Source of the DNA: Polyangiaceae bacterium
GTDB lineage: Bacteria; Myxococcota_A; Polyangia; Polyangiales; Polyangiaceae
Assembly: GCA_019637295.1 (NCBI GenBank)
Contig: JAHBVX010000004.1
Location: 372,001-436,000 of the forward strand
DNA: 64,000 bases
Direction of reading: 5' to 3'
Part shown: positions 1 to 8,671 of the stretch, piece after piece
Numbering within the stretch: position 1 is the stretch's first letter
Layout of the letters: each line of letters begins with the position of its first letter
Program-made: the position numbers and the translations under genes
The notes under the pieces: generated by a model
What the model was told of the DNA's origin: nothing
The model's database searches: none
Seen by the model: the letters and a program-made list of their open reading frames with translations, nothing else

Positions 1-1321
1 TCATCGCGCTGCGCGCCGTGGAGAACTTCGTCACTGGCCATGGCCTGCTCTCCAACCCTCCCGAGCGCGTGCAGGCGTTCACTAGCCCGCTGTGGGCGCT
101 GTGCATGGCGCTGCCGCGCGCGCTAACCGGCGAGCTGTACTTCACCGCCGTCGCCGTCTCGCTCGCCCTGACCCTTGCCGCGTTGCAGTTGCTGGGCCAG
201 GGCGCTCGCGACCGGCCCGTGGCGGCGGCCCTCGGCGTGCTGTGGCTCGTCTCGTCCCGCGCCCTGGTCGACTACTCCACCAGCGGCCTCGAGAACGCGC
301 TCGCGCACCTTCTCTTGGTGGCCTTCTGCTGCTCGATGGCAACCGGCGGACGGCCCTGCGCGCCCTCGGCCTGGCGTCGCTGCCGGTGCTCGCGTGGCTC
401 GGCTTCTCCTTGCTGTACTACGGAGCGCCGCTGCCCAACACGGCCTACGCCAAGCTCGCCGCGGGAGTGCCGCGGGCGTTACTCTGGTCGCAAGGGCTCG
501 CTTACCTCGTCGACTCGCTGTCGCGGGACGTGCTCTTGCCGATCACCCTCGCGGCCGCCGTCGTGCTCGGCTGGCGCGCGGGCGGGCGCATGCACCGGCT
601 GCTCGTGCTCGGCGTCGGCGCGCAGGTCGTGTACGTCGTGGCCGTGGGTGGCGACTTCATGTCGGGGCGCTTCCTGACCGCGCCCTACGTGGTGAGCGTG
701 ATGGTGCTCGTCACCGCCGTCTTCCGCCACTCCCGGGGCGCCACGCTCCTCGGCAGCGGCGCGCTGCTCGCCGCGGTGGTGCTCACCGGACCGTACAAGG
801 CGCTGAGCCCGCCGGTGGAGCCCTGCCGCGTCCCCGATCACGGCGTCACCGACGAGCGGAGCTGCTACGCCGACTTCACGGCGCTGGCGCGCAACCTGCA
901 CAAGGGTGAGCACTGGATCTACCAGACCCACAACTACCCCAAGGAAGGCCGCGCCTGGCGCGAGCGCGGCGAGCGCGTGGTGGTCGGACCGCTGGTGGGC
1001 CTGGCCGGCGTGGCGGCGGGACCGTCGGTGCACATCATCGACGAGGCGGCGCTGACGGATCCGTTGCTCGCACGCCTGCCCTACGACTACGAGCCCACGC
1101 GCCACTGGCGCATCGGCCACTTCTACCGCCGCCTGCCCCCGGGCTACTTCGAGTCCGTCCGCGACGGGGTCAACCGCATCGTCGATCCGTGCGTCGCGAA
1201 GTACTACGCCGTCATCCGCGAGGTCACCCGTGGCCCGCTGCTCTCGCGCTCGCGCCTGCGCCGCGTCTGGGAGCTGAACACCGGCCGCTACGAGCGCTAC
1301 CTGGAGGGCCGCTGCGACTGA
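1..1321 (+). pseudogene. Polytopic membrane glycosyltransferase-like gene, 5' truncated by the window and frame-disrupted
   Basis: The gene enters the window already open in frame 3, where NFVTGHGLLSNPPERV and YSTSGLENAL are readable up to about base 335. From about base 320-340 the sensible reading moves to frame 2 (FSLLYYGAPLPNTAYAKL, then GGDFMSGRF) and runs to the stop at 1319-1321. Both halves are hydrophobic and look like the same family: arabinofuranosyltransferase/AftB-like polytopic membrane proteins, which share GHG-NP-ERV-TSPLW, GLE and YYG-PNT-YAK blocks. In that family the GLE and YYG blocks are usually separated by an arm with further membrane segments, which appears to be missing here. 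The simplest reading is an internal deletion plus frameshift, so the product is probably not functional. A sequencing or assembly error is the main alternative. Substrate unknown. Confidence 0.6.
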
Positions 1322-1450
1322 AGCGACAGGCGCGTGCGCGGCTCACCGCGAGTCCTCGTGAGGTACGCCGAGGGGCTCCGCGGGGGCTCGGGCCAGGTGA
1401 CGGGGCCAGCCGTCGAGGGGCTGGCTTGGCGTGCACGGTAGTCTTGGAGC

Positions 1451-1585
1451 GTGTCGTCGACCGCGCCCTCCGCTTTCACCGAGGCCGAGTACCTAGCCCT
1501 CGACCGCGCCAGCGAACGAAAGCACGAGTTCGTGGCCGGCGCGATCCTCGCGCTGGCGGGAGCACGACCAGCGCACGACTTGGGG
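1451..1585 (+). pseudogene. Uma2-family endonuclease remnant (N-terminal fragment)
   Basis: A GTG-started reading frame gives about 43 residues containing FTEAEYLALDRASERKHEF and then ALAGARPAHDL. This is the characteristic N-terminus of Uma2 (DUF820) PD-(D/E)XK-fold proteins, which are usually about 190 residues and common in multiple copies in cyanobacteria and myxobacteria. After HDL the similarity stops, and the frame runs on into antisense of the next gene without any recognisable Uma2 catalytic core. I read it as a decayed 5' fragment. The rest of the interval 1322-1615 shows nothing else recognisable. Confidence 0.55.
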
Positions 1586-1615
1586 AGGCGTGAGACCGGG
1601 CAGGCCCGGAACTCT

Positions 1616-2503
1616 TCAGTGGCCGTAGGACCACATCGGTCGGCGCTGATCGTTCGCGCGCACCCAGCCCCCCGGCACCAGGTCTTCCACGCGCTTGCCG
1701 GCGGCCCGCACGGTCGCGAGCGCAGTCTCGTAGGCCGCTGCAGCGGGAGCACGAAACCCCGTCGCGCCTGCCAGTCCAGCGAGGGCGCTCGGGTCTCGCT
1801 CGCCCAGGAGCGCAGCCCGCAGCGCCTCGCGCACGTCGGCGGGCACCGAGGACCGGACGAACAGCGGCTCGTTGGCGATGTCTCCCGTGGACGCGAGCAC
1901 CCGAAGTCCCTGCTCGGACGCGGCGTGCCCCGAGTAGGTGGCCCCGGCCAGCACCCGGCCCTCGCGCAGGGCGGGGAACACAGCGTCGTGGCTCCCCAGC
2001 CAAACCGCCTCCACGCCGACTCCCGCTTCTCTGAGCTGAGCGGCGGGGAGAATGAAGCCCGTCACCGAGAAGCGATCGACGTATCCGACGCGCTTCCCCG
2101 AGAGCTCGCTGAGCTTCTGCAGCGGCGAGTCCGCGAGCACGACCAGCTCGCCCGCGTGCGTCGTGCGATCGCCGGCGCGCTGTAGCTGCGCCAGGGGCTC
2201 GACCCCGAGGACGTCGGCACAGTAGAGGTAGTCGAACAGCGAGAGCAGGCCCGCGTCCGCGCGGCCCGCTTGTATCCTGTCGATGGCAGCGTTGCTCGAC
2301 ACGGCGGCGACCAACTCGAGCTTCAGCTGAGAGGCCTGCTCCAGCCGAGAACGCAGCGCGTCAGGGTTGCGCGGCGCGTGCTCCTGCCCGAAGACGATGA
2401 CGAGCGGCCGGTCGCGACCGGGCTGCCCGGACCTGCGACACGATACGCTGGCAGCGGCCAGCGCCGCGATGAACGTGCGCCTTCCGAGCGCTTGCGCCTG
2501 CAC
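1616..2503 (-). CDS. PhnD-like phosphate/phosphonate substrate-binding lipoprotein
   Basis: 295 residues from a GTG start. The N-terminus has a twin-arginine-like GRRTF followed by a hydrophobic stretch and a lipobox-like ASVSC at about residues 17-21, so a lipid-anchored periplasmic protein is expected. The body has the periplasmic-binding fold features of the PhnD/SsuA-like family (PF12974): IVFGQEH near the start, an AGLLSLFDYLY segment, KRVGYVDRFSVTGFILP, and GATYSGHAA. Such proteins bind phosphonates, phosphate or other small anions, or act as sensor domains. No permease or ATPase partner lies nearby, so the ligand and the partner are unknown. It diverges from the halogenase gene at 2646 and could share a promoter region with it. 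Family call is fairly sure; function is not. Confidence 0.75.
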   Translation of the reverse strand: MQAQALGRRTFIAALAAASVSCRRSGQPGRDRPLVIVFGQEHAPRNPDALRSRLEQASQLKLELVAAVSSNAAIDRIQAGRADAGLLSLFDYLYCADVLGVEPLAQLQRAGDRTTHAGELVVLADSPLQKLSELSGKRVGYVDRFSVTGFILPAAQLREAGVGVEAVWLGSHDAVFPALREGRVLAGATYSGHAASEQGLRVLASTGDIANEPLFVRSSVPADVREALRAALLGERDPSALAGLAGATGFRAPAAAAYETALATVRAAGKRVEDLVPGGWVRANDQRRPMWSYGH

Positions 2504-2645
2504 GCGGCGATTGTCGCGGACCGCCCCGAAGCGGTCAACAAGGGGCTCCGCGCGGGCCCGGCACGGACGGCGGGACGACTCCGCCGCGCCGCCCTCCTCG
2601 GCGACGTCGACGGAACGGGCGGCGTGGCCTAGAGTCCGAGTCGCT
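2504..2645. promoter_or_regulatory. Divergent intergenic region between the PhnD-like gene and the halogenase gene
   Basis: This 142-base gap separates two divergently transcribed genes, so it should hold promoters for both. I see no convincing -35/-10 pair or strong dyad in it. The call rests on gene arrangement only. Confidence 0.3.
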
Positions 2646-5141
2646 TTGGAGTCTCGACCCGAACACGCCTCGCCGCCCCTGGTGCTCGCGTCCGATTGTG
2701 GCGTCGCGCTGTCCGCCTCTGGTCAGGTGCAGTGCCGCACGCCGGCAGGGGTGCACGCGCTCGAGGGGGCGCCGCCGCACGTCGTCCGCGGGATCCTCGA
2801 GCTGGTGGACGGGGCGCGCAGCGCCGAGGAGATCGCGCGAGCACTCGGCGCGGACGCGGCGTCCGCTCGCGAGGTGCTCGGCGCACTGCTGCAGGTCGGG
2901 GTGCTGCGAACGCGATCGCCCGAGCCGCCGCCGCGCCACGAGCGGCTCGCGCTGGTCGGCAACGGTCCGCTGCTCCGAGCGCTCGACGAGGCCCTGGCAG
3001 TGGCAGGCTGGCGCAACCGTGAGCGCGTGCTCGTGGAGCGGTTTGCCAGTCTCGAGGCCCACGCTGAGCGGATCCTCAGTCCCAGGCTGGAGCCCGACTC
3101 GGGGCCGTTCGATCGCCGTATCGCCCGCGCGACGCCCAGCGACCTGCGCTCGCTCGCTGCGGAGTTCGATGGGATCGTCTGCTGCATCGAGGGCGAGCCC
3201 TTCGGCGCGCTGCTCGACGTCAATCGCGCGGCGCTCGAGGCAGGCAAGCCGTGCCTGGTCGTGACCCCGGAGGTCATCGGACCGCTGACCCTGGGACGGG
3301 CGGGGCCTTGCTTCGAGTGCTGGCTCCGCGCCAGCTACGGCGCGATCGACAGCATGCCGTTCTCGAGCGCGCCACGCTGCGCGGACGCGCAGCACGCGGA
3401 GCGCGTCGCCCGGCTGGCGCTGCGCCTGTTGCTGGACTCGGGGCCGACCGTGCACGTGCTCCACGTGCTGGGCGAGCAGCCCGAGGTGCTGCTCGCGAGC
3501 GCACAGTGCACCAGCTGTCGTGCGGATGACGCGGAGCCCATCTCGGCCGCGCTGGCGACGGCTTCCGAGATCGGGCGATTTTGGCCGCTGCCTCCGGAGA
3601 TCGAGGTGCCCAGGGCGCCCGACGCTTACCGCACCGTCGGGATCGTGGGCGGCGGCACGGCGGGCTATCTGACGGCGCTAGCGCTCAAGCGACATCGTCC
3701 CGAGCTCGACGTGACGCTGATCGAGTCGAGTCAGATCCCGGTGATCGGTGTGGGTGAGGCCACCACGCCAGAGCTGGTGCGCATGCTGCACTCGCCGCGC
3801 TTCCTCGGCAAGGACATCGTGGACTTCTACGCGCGAGTGAAGCCAACGTGGAAGCTGGGCATCAAGTTCCAGTTCGGACCGCGAGACTTCACCTTCCCGT
3901 TTCAGCGCGGACGGCTGCTGGAGTCGCAGGTTCACGACGGGCATCTGCAGCACCAGTCCCTGGGCGCGATGCTGATGGCCATGGATCGCTCGCCGGTGAT
4001 CCGCGACGAGGGAGGCCACACCCAGTCCCTCGCCCACCTCGTGCGTGGCGCGTATCACCTCGAGAACCGTCGTTTCGTGCGCTATCTGAGCGAAGAGGCG
4101 CTCGCGGACGGCGTGCGCCACGTGGACGCCCAGATCACTGAGATCGTCCCCGCGGCGGACGGGCAGAGCGTCGACGCGCTCGTCACCGACGACGGCCGCC
4201 GCTTCTCGTTCGACCTCTACGTCGACTGCTCGGGCTTCCGCTCGCTGTTGCTCGAAGGGGCGCTCGGCTCCCCGTTTCGCGACTGGTCCAGCACCCTATT
4301 GACGGATCGCGCCATCGCCGCGTCGGTCCCGCATGACGGGACGGTCAAACCGTACACCTTGGCCGAGACCATGGACGCTGGGTGGTGCTGGAACATCCCG
4401 TTCGAGGACGAGGACCACCGGGGCTACGTGTTCTGCTCGGGCGCGCTCGACGCGGACCGAGCGGAGGCGGAGATGCGTCGGAAGAACCCGGGCATGGGGG
4501 ACGCCGCGCTGATTCGGTTTCGCTCGGGGCGCCACGAGCACCTCTGGAAGGGGAACACGGTTGCGATCGGCAACTCCTACGGGTTCGTCGAGCCCCTCGA
4601 GTCGACGGCCATCCACATGATCGTGCTCACCCTCGAGCTGCTCACCACCCACTTCCCGTCCTCCCGCCACGACCACGCCGTGAAGCAGACCTTGAACCGC
4701 AAGGTGGCCGAGCGCTGGGACGCGCTGCGCTGGTTCCTCGGCATTCACTACCGCTTCAACCACCGGCTGGACACGCCCTTCTGGCGCACGGCGCGATCCG
4801 AGGTGGACATCTCCGGCGCAGAAGAGCGGGTAGCCCTGTTCCGTGAGCGCGCGCCGCTGTCGTACCGCACGTCTCTGTTCTACACCGTGCTGCCGCCGGA
4901 GTTCTTCTCGGACGACCACTCCTTCGACACGCTGCTGATGGGCCTCGACGTCCCTGCGCGCTACGTCGAGCCCGCGGAGGACCGCGCCACCTGGGAGCGC
5001 CGTCGCTCCTCCCTGCGGCAGGTCGCTCGCGGCGCGCTGCCCCAGGCTGCGGCCCTCGACTGGCTGCGCAGCCACCCGGACCAGCAGCGGCGGGTCGTCA
5101 GCGAGCCAGAGAGCTGGCTGCACCTCGCGGTGCCGGCCTGA
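2646..5141 (+). CDS. E1-like leader-binding domain fused to flavin-dependent tryptophan halogenase (copy A)
   Basis: I choose a TTG start at 2646 because it gives 831 residues and an N-terminus that lines up with the 828-residue paralogue at 6163-8649; GTG at 2682 is an alternative. Residues 1-320 form an E1/ocin-ThiF-like region of the TOMM leader-peptide-binding type, with two CxxC pairs (CFEC, CTSC) expected to hold zinc. Residues about 328-831 are a flavin halogenase (PF04820): GGGTAG dinucleotide site at about 334-339, GVGEATTP, the candidate catalytic Lys403 in PTWKLG, and the halogenase signature GWCWNIP at about 579-585. Known family chemistry is halogenation of tryptophan through HOX and an active-site lysine. 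The fused leader-binding half implies a peptide substrate. It lies tail to tail with the cupin gene, outside the main operon. Confidence 0.88.
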   Translation: MESRPEHASPPLVLASDCGVALSASGQVQCRTPAGVHALEGAPPHVVRGILELVDGARSAEEIARALGADAASAREVLGALLQVGVLRTRSPEPPPRHERLALVGNGPLLRALDEALAVAGWRNRERVLVERFASLEAHAERILSPRLEPDSGPFDRRIARATPSDLRSLAAEFDGIVCCIEGEPFGALLDVNRAALEAGKPCLVVTPEVIGPLTLGRAGPCFECWLRASYGAIDSMPFSSAPRCADAQHAERVARLALRLLLDSGPTVHVLHVLGEQPEVLLASAQCTSCRADDAEPISAALATASEIGRFWPLPPEIEVPRAPDAYRTVGIVGGGTAGYLTALALKRHRPELDVTLIESSQIPVIGVGEATTPELVRMLHSPRFLGKDIVDFYARVKPTWKLGIKFQFGPRDFTFPFQRGRLLESQVHDGHLQHQSLGAMLMAMDRSPVIRDEGGHTQSLAHLVRGAYHLENRRFVRYLSEEALADGVRHVDAQITEIVPAADGQSVDALVTDDGRRFSFDLYVDCSGFRSLLLEGALGSPFRDWSSTLLTDRAIAASVPHDGTVKPYTLAETMDAGWCWNIPFEDEDHRGYVFCSGALDADRAEAEMRRKNPGMGDAALIRFRSGRHEHLWKGNTVAIGNSYGFVEPLESTAIHMIVLTLELLTTHFPSSRHDHAVKQTLNRKVAERWDALRWFLGIHYRFNHRLDTPFWRTARSEVDISGAEERVALFRERAPLSYRTSLFYTVLPPEFFSDDHSFDTLLMGLDVPARYVEPAEDRATWERRRSSLRQVARGALPQAAALDWLRSHPDQQRRVVSEPESWLHLAVPA

Positions 5142-5147
5142 CGCCGG
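5133..5147. terminator. Possible hairpin between convergent halogenase and cupin genes
   Basis: CCGGC-CTGAC-GCCGG forms a 5-bp perfect stem with a 5-base loop that straddles the halogenase stop codon. The convergent genes are only 9 bases apart, so this is the only place for a shared terminator. There is no T-tract, so it may be chance in GC-rich DNA. Confidence 0.25.
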
Positions 5148-5150
5148 AGC

Positions 5151-6143
5151 TCAGCGAGGCTGTCGCAGGACCTGACCGCGGAGCGCCGCGAAGGCGAGGG
5201 CGTGCGGCCGGTCCCAGCTCCCAGCGCAGAGCGCGTCGAAGGCGTCGAGTACTCCCCGGTGCAGCAAGTCGTCGTCCGGTGTTGGGCCCAGCGCCAACAG
5301 CGAACCCAGGACTGAACGAGCCTGGGGCGAGAGCGCCGTCTCATCTGAGTAGTGACGGGCGAGGGCCTGCATGAAGACGCTCGGCTGGGGCATGAGCGCC
5401 GAGAGCGCCCTCACCTCCGCGGAGCGACCCATGCGGAAGTTCACGCTCAGCGCGGTGTCCACATACTCCACGTAGTGCCAGTAGCCGAAGGGCATGAGCA
5501 GGGTCTCACCGGGCTCGAGCACGACGTCCCAAGCGCCGGCGTAGCGCAAGAACTCGAGCTGCTCGCTCTGCGACATGTGCTGGAGGCACACGTCGCTGGT
5601 GCGCACGACCCCCGGCGCAACCAGCGGATGAAGCTTGTGCGATGCGCTCGGCGGCATCATCACGTACCGCTTGCGGCCGAAGACCTGGAACATGAGCACG
5701 TCCCGGAGATCTTCGTCGTAGTGCAGGTGCGAGTAGTTGCCGGCGTTACCCAGGAACACCAGGGACGTAGTGTCTCCGGAGCCGCGATGGTCGCAGAGCT
5801 GCGGCGCCTCGTACAAACCGGCGAGCGCGGGCGGCGGGGTCTCGAGGTAGCAATAGTCGCGCGTCGCGGGCTGCTGGCGGACGAGCTCGAGGTAGTCCCG
5901 GAGACTCATCTCGCGTCGCTCGGGCCAACGTCCCGCGAGCGACTCGTTCGCGAAGTTTCCGGACACGCCGAGCACCATGTGCGCGAGTTGCTCAGCAGCG
6001 CGCTCCTGCGTATCGAGCACGCGCAGGGGCTGACCATCGAGCAGATCCGTGAGCACCACCGGGCGCCCGGGCCGGATGTACCGTTCGAACAGCAGCTCCA
6101 CCGGCGGGGTTGGTTGACGCGGGACGTTGTCCAGGGACGGCAT
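5151..6143 (-). CDS. JmjC/cupin_8-like Fe(II)/2-oxoglutarate oxygenase
   Basis: 330 residues. The iron triad is visible as HYD at residues 141-143 (in SHLHYDED) and His223 (in GYWHYVEY). FGRKRYVMMPP and PGETLLMPFGYWH are the usual core strands of the cupin_8 (PF13621)/JmjC-like hydroxylase family. Members hydroxylate side chains of proteins or peptides using 2-oxoglutarate and O2. Cupin_8 genes often sit next to flavin halogenase genes in other bacteria. Here it is the last gene of the minus-strand RiPP operon, 19 bases after the halogenase stop. A role as a peptide beta-hydroxylase in precursor tailoring is inferred. A cofactor-binding or halogenase-accessory role is also possible. Confidence 0.8.
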   Translation of the reverse strand: MPSLDNVPRQPTPPVELLFERYIRPGRPVVLTDLLDGQPLRVLDTQERAAEQLAHMVLGVSGNFANESLAGRWPERREMSLRDYLELVRQQPATRDYCYLETPPPALAGLYEAPQLCDHRGSGDTTSLVFLGNAGNYSHLHYDEDLRDVLMFQVFGRKRYVMMPPSASHKLHPLVAPGVVRTSDVCLQHMSQSEQLEFLRYAGAWDVVLEPGETLLMPFGYWHYVEYVDTALSVNFRMGRSAEVRALSALMPQPSVFMQALARHYSDETALSPQARSVLGSLLALGPTPDDDLLHRGVLDAFDALCAGSWDRPHALAFAALRGQVLRQPR

Positions 6144-6162
6144 GGCAGGACTGGTGCTCGAG

Positions 6163-8649
6163 TCAGCGGGAGGTTGGGCCGAGCCCTAGCAGCTCGGGGC
6201 GTTCGCGCAGCAGGGCGAGCGCTCGCGCCTGAGGCAGCGCGCGCTCGGCGGCGCGACGCATCAGGCGTTGCCGCTCGGTGAACGCCTCCCGCGAGACCAC
6301 CGGCGCGGCCCAACGCGCCGGGACCTGCTGGCCAGCGAGCAGTACGTCATAGACGTACTCTTGGGTGAAGAAGTCGGCAGCGGAGCGGCTCCCGAAGAAC
6401 GGGTCTGCCCCGCCGAGGAGGTAGCTCGAGCGCCGGAGCGGCGCACGCTCGCGAAACAAGGCCACGCGCTGCTCGGCGGTGCCGAGCTCGGCGTCGCTCT
6501 GACACGCCCTCCAGTACGGCGTGTCGAACTTGTGATTGAAGCGGAAGTGGACGGCGAGAAACCCTCGCAGGTTGTCCCACAGCTCGTTCATCTTGGCAGA
6601 CATCGCGCGCTGGGTCGCGCTGTCGCGCTTGCGAGCCGGGAGGTGGTCGAGCAGGAGTTGAAGCTCGTAGATCAGCATGTGAATGGCGGTAGACTCCAGC
6701 GGCTCCACGAAGGCGTAGGCGTTGCCGAGCGCCACCACGTTGCCCTTGAAGAAGTCCGCGTGACGCCCGGAGCGGAACTTCAGGCTCCAGGGCTCGGTCG
6801 CACCCGGGTTCTTGCGCATGAGTTCGTCCGTCGCCTGGTCCAGGGACGCGAACTGGGAAGAGAACACGTAGCCTCGGTGGTCCGCGTCCTCGAAGGGGAT
6901 GTTCCAACACCAGCCGTGATCCATGCTTTCGGCCAGCGTGTAGGGCTTCACCCGACCCCGGTTCGGCACGTTGGCCATCACCGCGGAGTCGTTGAACAGG
7001 CTGGACGCGTAGCTGAGCCAAGGGGAGCCGAGCTTCTTCTCGAGCAGGAACGAGCGAAAGCCGGAGCAGTCGAGGTAGAGGTCGAACACGAAGGACTCGC
7101 CCTCGGTGGACACGAGCCGCGCGATCTCCGAGCCGTCCTCGCTGAGCCGGGCGTCGGCGATCTCCCGATCGAGCAGCGTCACGCCGGCCGCCAGCGCTTC
7201 CTCCTTCAAGTATTGGACGAAGCGGCGGTTGTCCAGGTGGTACGCATACGGGACTTGGCCCAGGAGGGATTGATACTGACCGTTGCCCAGGTCGAAGATG
7301 GGCGTCGTGTCCGAAGCCTGCAGCACGGCGCCGAGACAGTACGCGTCGATGTTGCCCTGGTAGTGCACGGGCTCGACGACGCTGCCGAACTCGAACGGAA
7401 ACTCGAAGCGGTAAGCGCCGGGGAGCCCCCAGTAGAAGGCGATCCCGAGCTTCCACGTGGGCTGTACCCGTCGGTAGAAGTCGATCACGTCTCGACCGAG
7501 GCGGTCGGGCTGATGGAGGAACTCCACCAGGAGCGGCGTCGTGGCCTCGCCGACGCCCAAGATCGGGATCCGGCTCGACTCGATCAGAGTCACGTCCAGG
7601 TCGGGTCGGCGCGCGCGCAAGGCGAGCGCCGCCAGGTAGCCCGCGGTGCCGCCGCCGAGGATGCCAACGCTGCGATAGCCATCGCCGTCGATGAACTCGC
7701 CACCTTGGAGAGACGCCGCCTGACGATCGAGGCCCATCGTGACGGCGACGGCCGCGCGGCGGTCGAGTGGACGATCTCCCGCAACGCGGGTCGAGCACGC
7801 TGCACAGCCGGGCTCGCGAACCGCGAACTCCCGAGCGCGCTGACCGGCGCTGTCCACGCGGACGCGCGTGGAGAACAGCGAGGTATCTCCCGTCGGCGAG
7901 AGCAGCCCCGAGACCGTCGCCACCACGAGGTCCGCGGCACACTCGACCAGCAGCACGTCTCGAGCGCGCAGCGCGCCTAGGTGAAACCGCCCCAGCGTCG
8001 CGAGCGCACCGGGCTCGCTGGCGGGCGCCTGCACGAGCCGCCCCACACGCTCGCACGCGTAACAGGCGGTCACACCCGCGATCTGGACGGGACCGACGTG
8101 TATACCGCCGTCTTCGACGGTGACGAACAGCACCGGTACCGAGGCCTCCATGGCCGTCGCGCCGAGCTGCAGGTTGACGTCGTGCTGCTCCGCCTCCAGC
8201 GCCACGACGACCAGGTGGTGTGTGCCGAGCGCCGACGCCGACGCCGACGCGGCATGCGCCGCGGGCAGTGTCTGGAGCCGCGTGTACCCCTCCGAGGTCA
8301 TCCGCCGCGTGATGGCGGCGGCGACTGAACCCGAGCCAATCACCAGCAACGAGGCCTCGTGCGCGGACGCTCCAGGCGACTCGACGGAGCGCCAGAGCAA
8401 CCCCGAGAGCGTCGTCAGCACCTCCCGCGCAGCGGAGACCGAGGCCTCGGCTGGCAAGCCGGCGAGCACGGCTGACACGACTGCTCGCTCGCCCACCAGG
8501 CCGACGAGCGCGCGCAACAGCTCGGGCTCGACCCCCTCCACGGACACGGTCTGGGCCGATGACCGCACGAGCAAGCGGCCGTCCGCGGCGACGACGAGCT
8601 GAGCATCCGGGACGAGCTCGAGTCGGGCCGCATCGTCTAGCTGGGTCAT
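6163..8649 (-). CDS. E1-like leader-binding domain fused to flavin-dependent tryptophan halogenase (copy B)
   Basis: 828 residues from the ATG at 8649; this start follows the cyclase stop by 22 bases and matches the paralogue. The N-terminal ~325 residues are an E1/ocin-ThiF-like region with CYAC and CAAC pairs (likely zinc site) and a degenerate nucleotide-binding segment (VIGSGSVAAA). The C-terminal part has GGGTAGYL, GVGEATTP, candidate catalytic Lys400 in PTWKLG, and GWCWNIPFED, so all hallmarks of a flavin-dependent tryptophan halogenase are present. It shares architecture and length with the plus-strand copy but differs clearly in the N-terminal half, which suggests different precursor specificity. 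Its place inside the operon makes it the main candidate to act on the co-encoded precursors ending in Trp. The required flavin reductase is not in the window. Confidence 0.88.
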   Translation of the reverse strand: MTQLDDAARLELVPDAQLVVAADGRLLVRSSAQTVSVEGVEPELLRALVGLVGERAVVSAVLAGLPAEASVSAAREVLTTLSGLLWRSVESPGASAHEASLLVIGSGSVAAAITRRMTSEGYTRLQTLPAAHAASASASALGTHHLVVVALEAEQHDVNLQLGATAMEASVPVLFVTVEDGGIHVGPVQIAGVTACYACERVGRLVQAPASEPGALATLGRFHLGALRARDVLLVECAADLVVATVSGLLSPTGDTSLFSTRVRVDSAGQRAREFAVREPGCAACSTRVAGDRPLDRRAAVAVTMGLDRQAASLQGGEFIDGDGYRSVGILGGGTAGYLAALALRARRPDLDVTLIESSRIPILGVGEATTPLLVEFLHQPDRLGRDVIDFYRRVQPTWKLGIAFYWGLPGAYRFEFPFEFGSVVEPVHYQGNIDAYCLGAVLQASDTTPIFDLGNGQYQSLLGQVPYAYHLDNRRFVQYLKEEALAAGVTLLDREIADARLSEDGSEIARLVSTEGESFVFDLYLDCSGFRSFLLEKKLGSPWLSYASSLFNDSAVMANVPNRGRVKPYTLAESMDHGWCWNIPFEDADHRGYVFSSQFASLDQATDELMRKNPGATEPWSLKFRSGRHADFFKGNVVALGNAYAFVEPLESTAIHMLIYELQLLLDHLPARKRDSATQRAMSAKMNELWDNLRGFLAVHFRFNHKFDTPYWRACQSDAELGTAEQRVALFRERAPLRRSSYLLGGADPFFGSRSAADFFTQEYVYDVLLAGQQVPARWAAPVVSREAFTERQRLMRRAAERALPQARALALLRERPELLGLGPTSR

Positions 8650-8671
8650 CGCTCGACTCCGTTGCGGCACG

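Noticed and set aside
2646-8649. YcaO/TOMM heterocyclisation cluster
   Set aside because: E1-like leader-binding halves are present, but no YcaO or dehydrogenase gene was found; the E1 modules are fused to halogenases.
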